Assembly (NCBI GenBank): GCA_900078375.1
Contig: FLQS01000004.1
Coordinates: 97,581-161,580, forward strand
DNA from: an uncultured Mycobacterium sp.
GTDB lineage: Bacteria; Actinomycetota; Actinomycetes; Mycobacteriales; Mycobacteriaceae
DNA: 64,000 nt
Direction of reading: 5' to 3'
Of the stretch, positions 63,659-64,000 are shown piece by piece. How positions within the stretch are numbered: the first letter of the stretch is position 1; each line of letters begins with the position of its first letter. The position numbers and the translations under genes were made by a program. The notes under the pieces are model-generated. The model was not told the origin of the DNA. It worked only from the letters and a program-made list of their open reading frames with translations, and ran no database searches.

Positions 63659-64000
63659 CTAGTTGTCTGGTGGCGCGTGTGGTTCGAAGGGGTTGTACCA
63701 CCGCCATTGTGCGCGTTCGCCGGTCGGTCCGGGACACGGTGGAACATTCGGTGGTGGATGGTTGGGTGAGCGGGCCAGTGACCCGTCGGTGAGTGTTTCG
63801 CCGTCGCGGTCGATGACGGTGAGATGGTCGGCGGGGCCGCTGATGGTGATCTCGCCTCGGTGATGTTCCCGGTGGTGATACGGGCAGAGCAGCACCAGGT
63901 TGTGCAGTTCGGTGGGTCCACCGTCTTCCCAGTGCTGGATGTGGTGGGCATGCAGTCCTCGGGTGGCGGTGCAGCCGGGCACCGCGCAGGTGGCGTCGCG
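63659..64000 (-). CDS. 13E12/DUF222-type HNH endonuclease, C-terminal part
   Basis: The frame is open beyond the window at its 5' side, leaving 113 residues. The HNH domain is obvious: C-A-V-P-G-C, then H-A-H-H-I-Q-H-W-E-D-G-G-P-T-E-L-H-N-L-V-L-L-C-P-Y-H-H. It belongs to the 13E12 repeat family that is multi-copy in mycobacteria; some copies serve as phage integration sites. The C-terminal end after the HNH domain is P-rich and ends in W-Y-N-P-F-E. Confidence 0.85.
   Translation of the reverse strand, partial: RDATCAVPGCTATRGLHAHHIQHWEDGGPTELHNLVLLCPYHHREHHRGEITISGPADHLTVIDRDGETLTDGSLARSPNHPPPNVPPCPGPTGERAQWRWYNPFEPHAPPDN

Overview
The window is a mycobacterial chromosome segment (fast-growing Mycolicibacterium-like is my inference). 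The evidence is high G+C, frequent GTG starts with 4-bp stop/start overlaps, and a run of loci in the order known from mycobacteria: lat-lrpA, rsbW-sigF, accA3, sseA-maf-accE5-accD5, purK-purE-fadE25-birA, lcp-rmlD-wbbL-manB, fbiA-fbiB, whiB2, pmmA-manA, alkB-rubAB-alkX, sahH-tmk-mtrA-mtrB-lpqB.

Layout. 1-247 is the tail of a regulator. 343-3247 is an A+T-richer island (PE-PPE hydrolase, FkbM methyltransferase, small membrane protein) bounded by a 53-bp direct repeat that copies the 3' end of the neighbouring LuxR gene. 3216-8759 is a LuxR-type ATPase regulator behind a complete cytochrome P450 electron chain (ferredoxin, reductase, P450). 8813-10592 holds a hemophore-like protein, a small secreted protein and an epoxide hydrolase. 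10594-17291 is a lysine-catabolic locus: five overlapping minus-strand genes (2-oxoadipate decarboxylase-type DUF1338 enzyme, semialdehyde dehydrogenase, phosphotransferase-fold protein, TetR, small protein) facing lrpA and lat, with a perfect inverted repeat against the lat start. 17302-20694 is a lipoprotein followed by the SigF stress module with two clear SigF-type promoters.

20927-31935 has small orphan genes, then the acyl-CoA carboxylase cluster with sulfur-transfer and housekeeping genes and purine genes. 31977-47427 carries fadE25, birA, cell-wall sugar and glycosyl-transfer genes (LCP ligase, rhamnose and mannose activation), coenzyme F420 genes (fbiA/fbiB) and whiB2. 47443-52394 has a cation exporter, an amino-acid permease and the alkane hydroxylase operon with its TetR regulator. 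52500-58825 is sahH-tmk-mtrAB-lpqB, a core envelope and cell-division signalling locus.

The most unusual part is 59450-63650. It is a type VII secretion-style polymorphic toxin island: two small WXG100-like proteins, then a long toxin whose C-terminus is a TNT-type NAD+ glycohydrolase domain, an adjacent Imm61-like immunity gene, a second broken immunity-like gene and a shortened ADP-ribosyltransferase-like remnant. The toxin N-terminus and the second immunity gene carry five apparent frameshifts, most explained by one base lost or gained in a short homopolymer, whereas I found no frameshift in the roughly 60 kb before them. The window ends in a 13E12-type HNH protein. I saw no tRNA, rRNA, CRISPR array, transposase or integrase.
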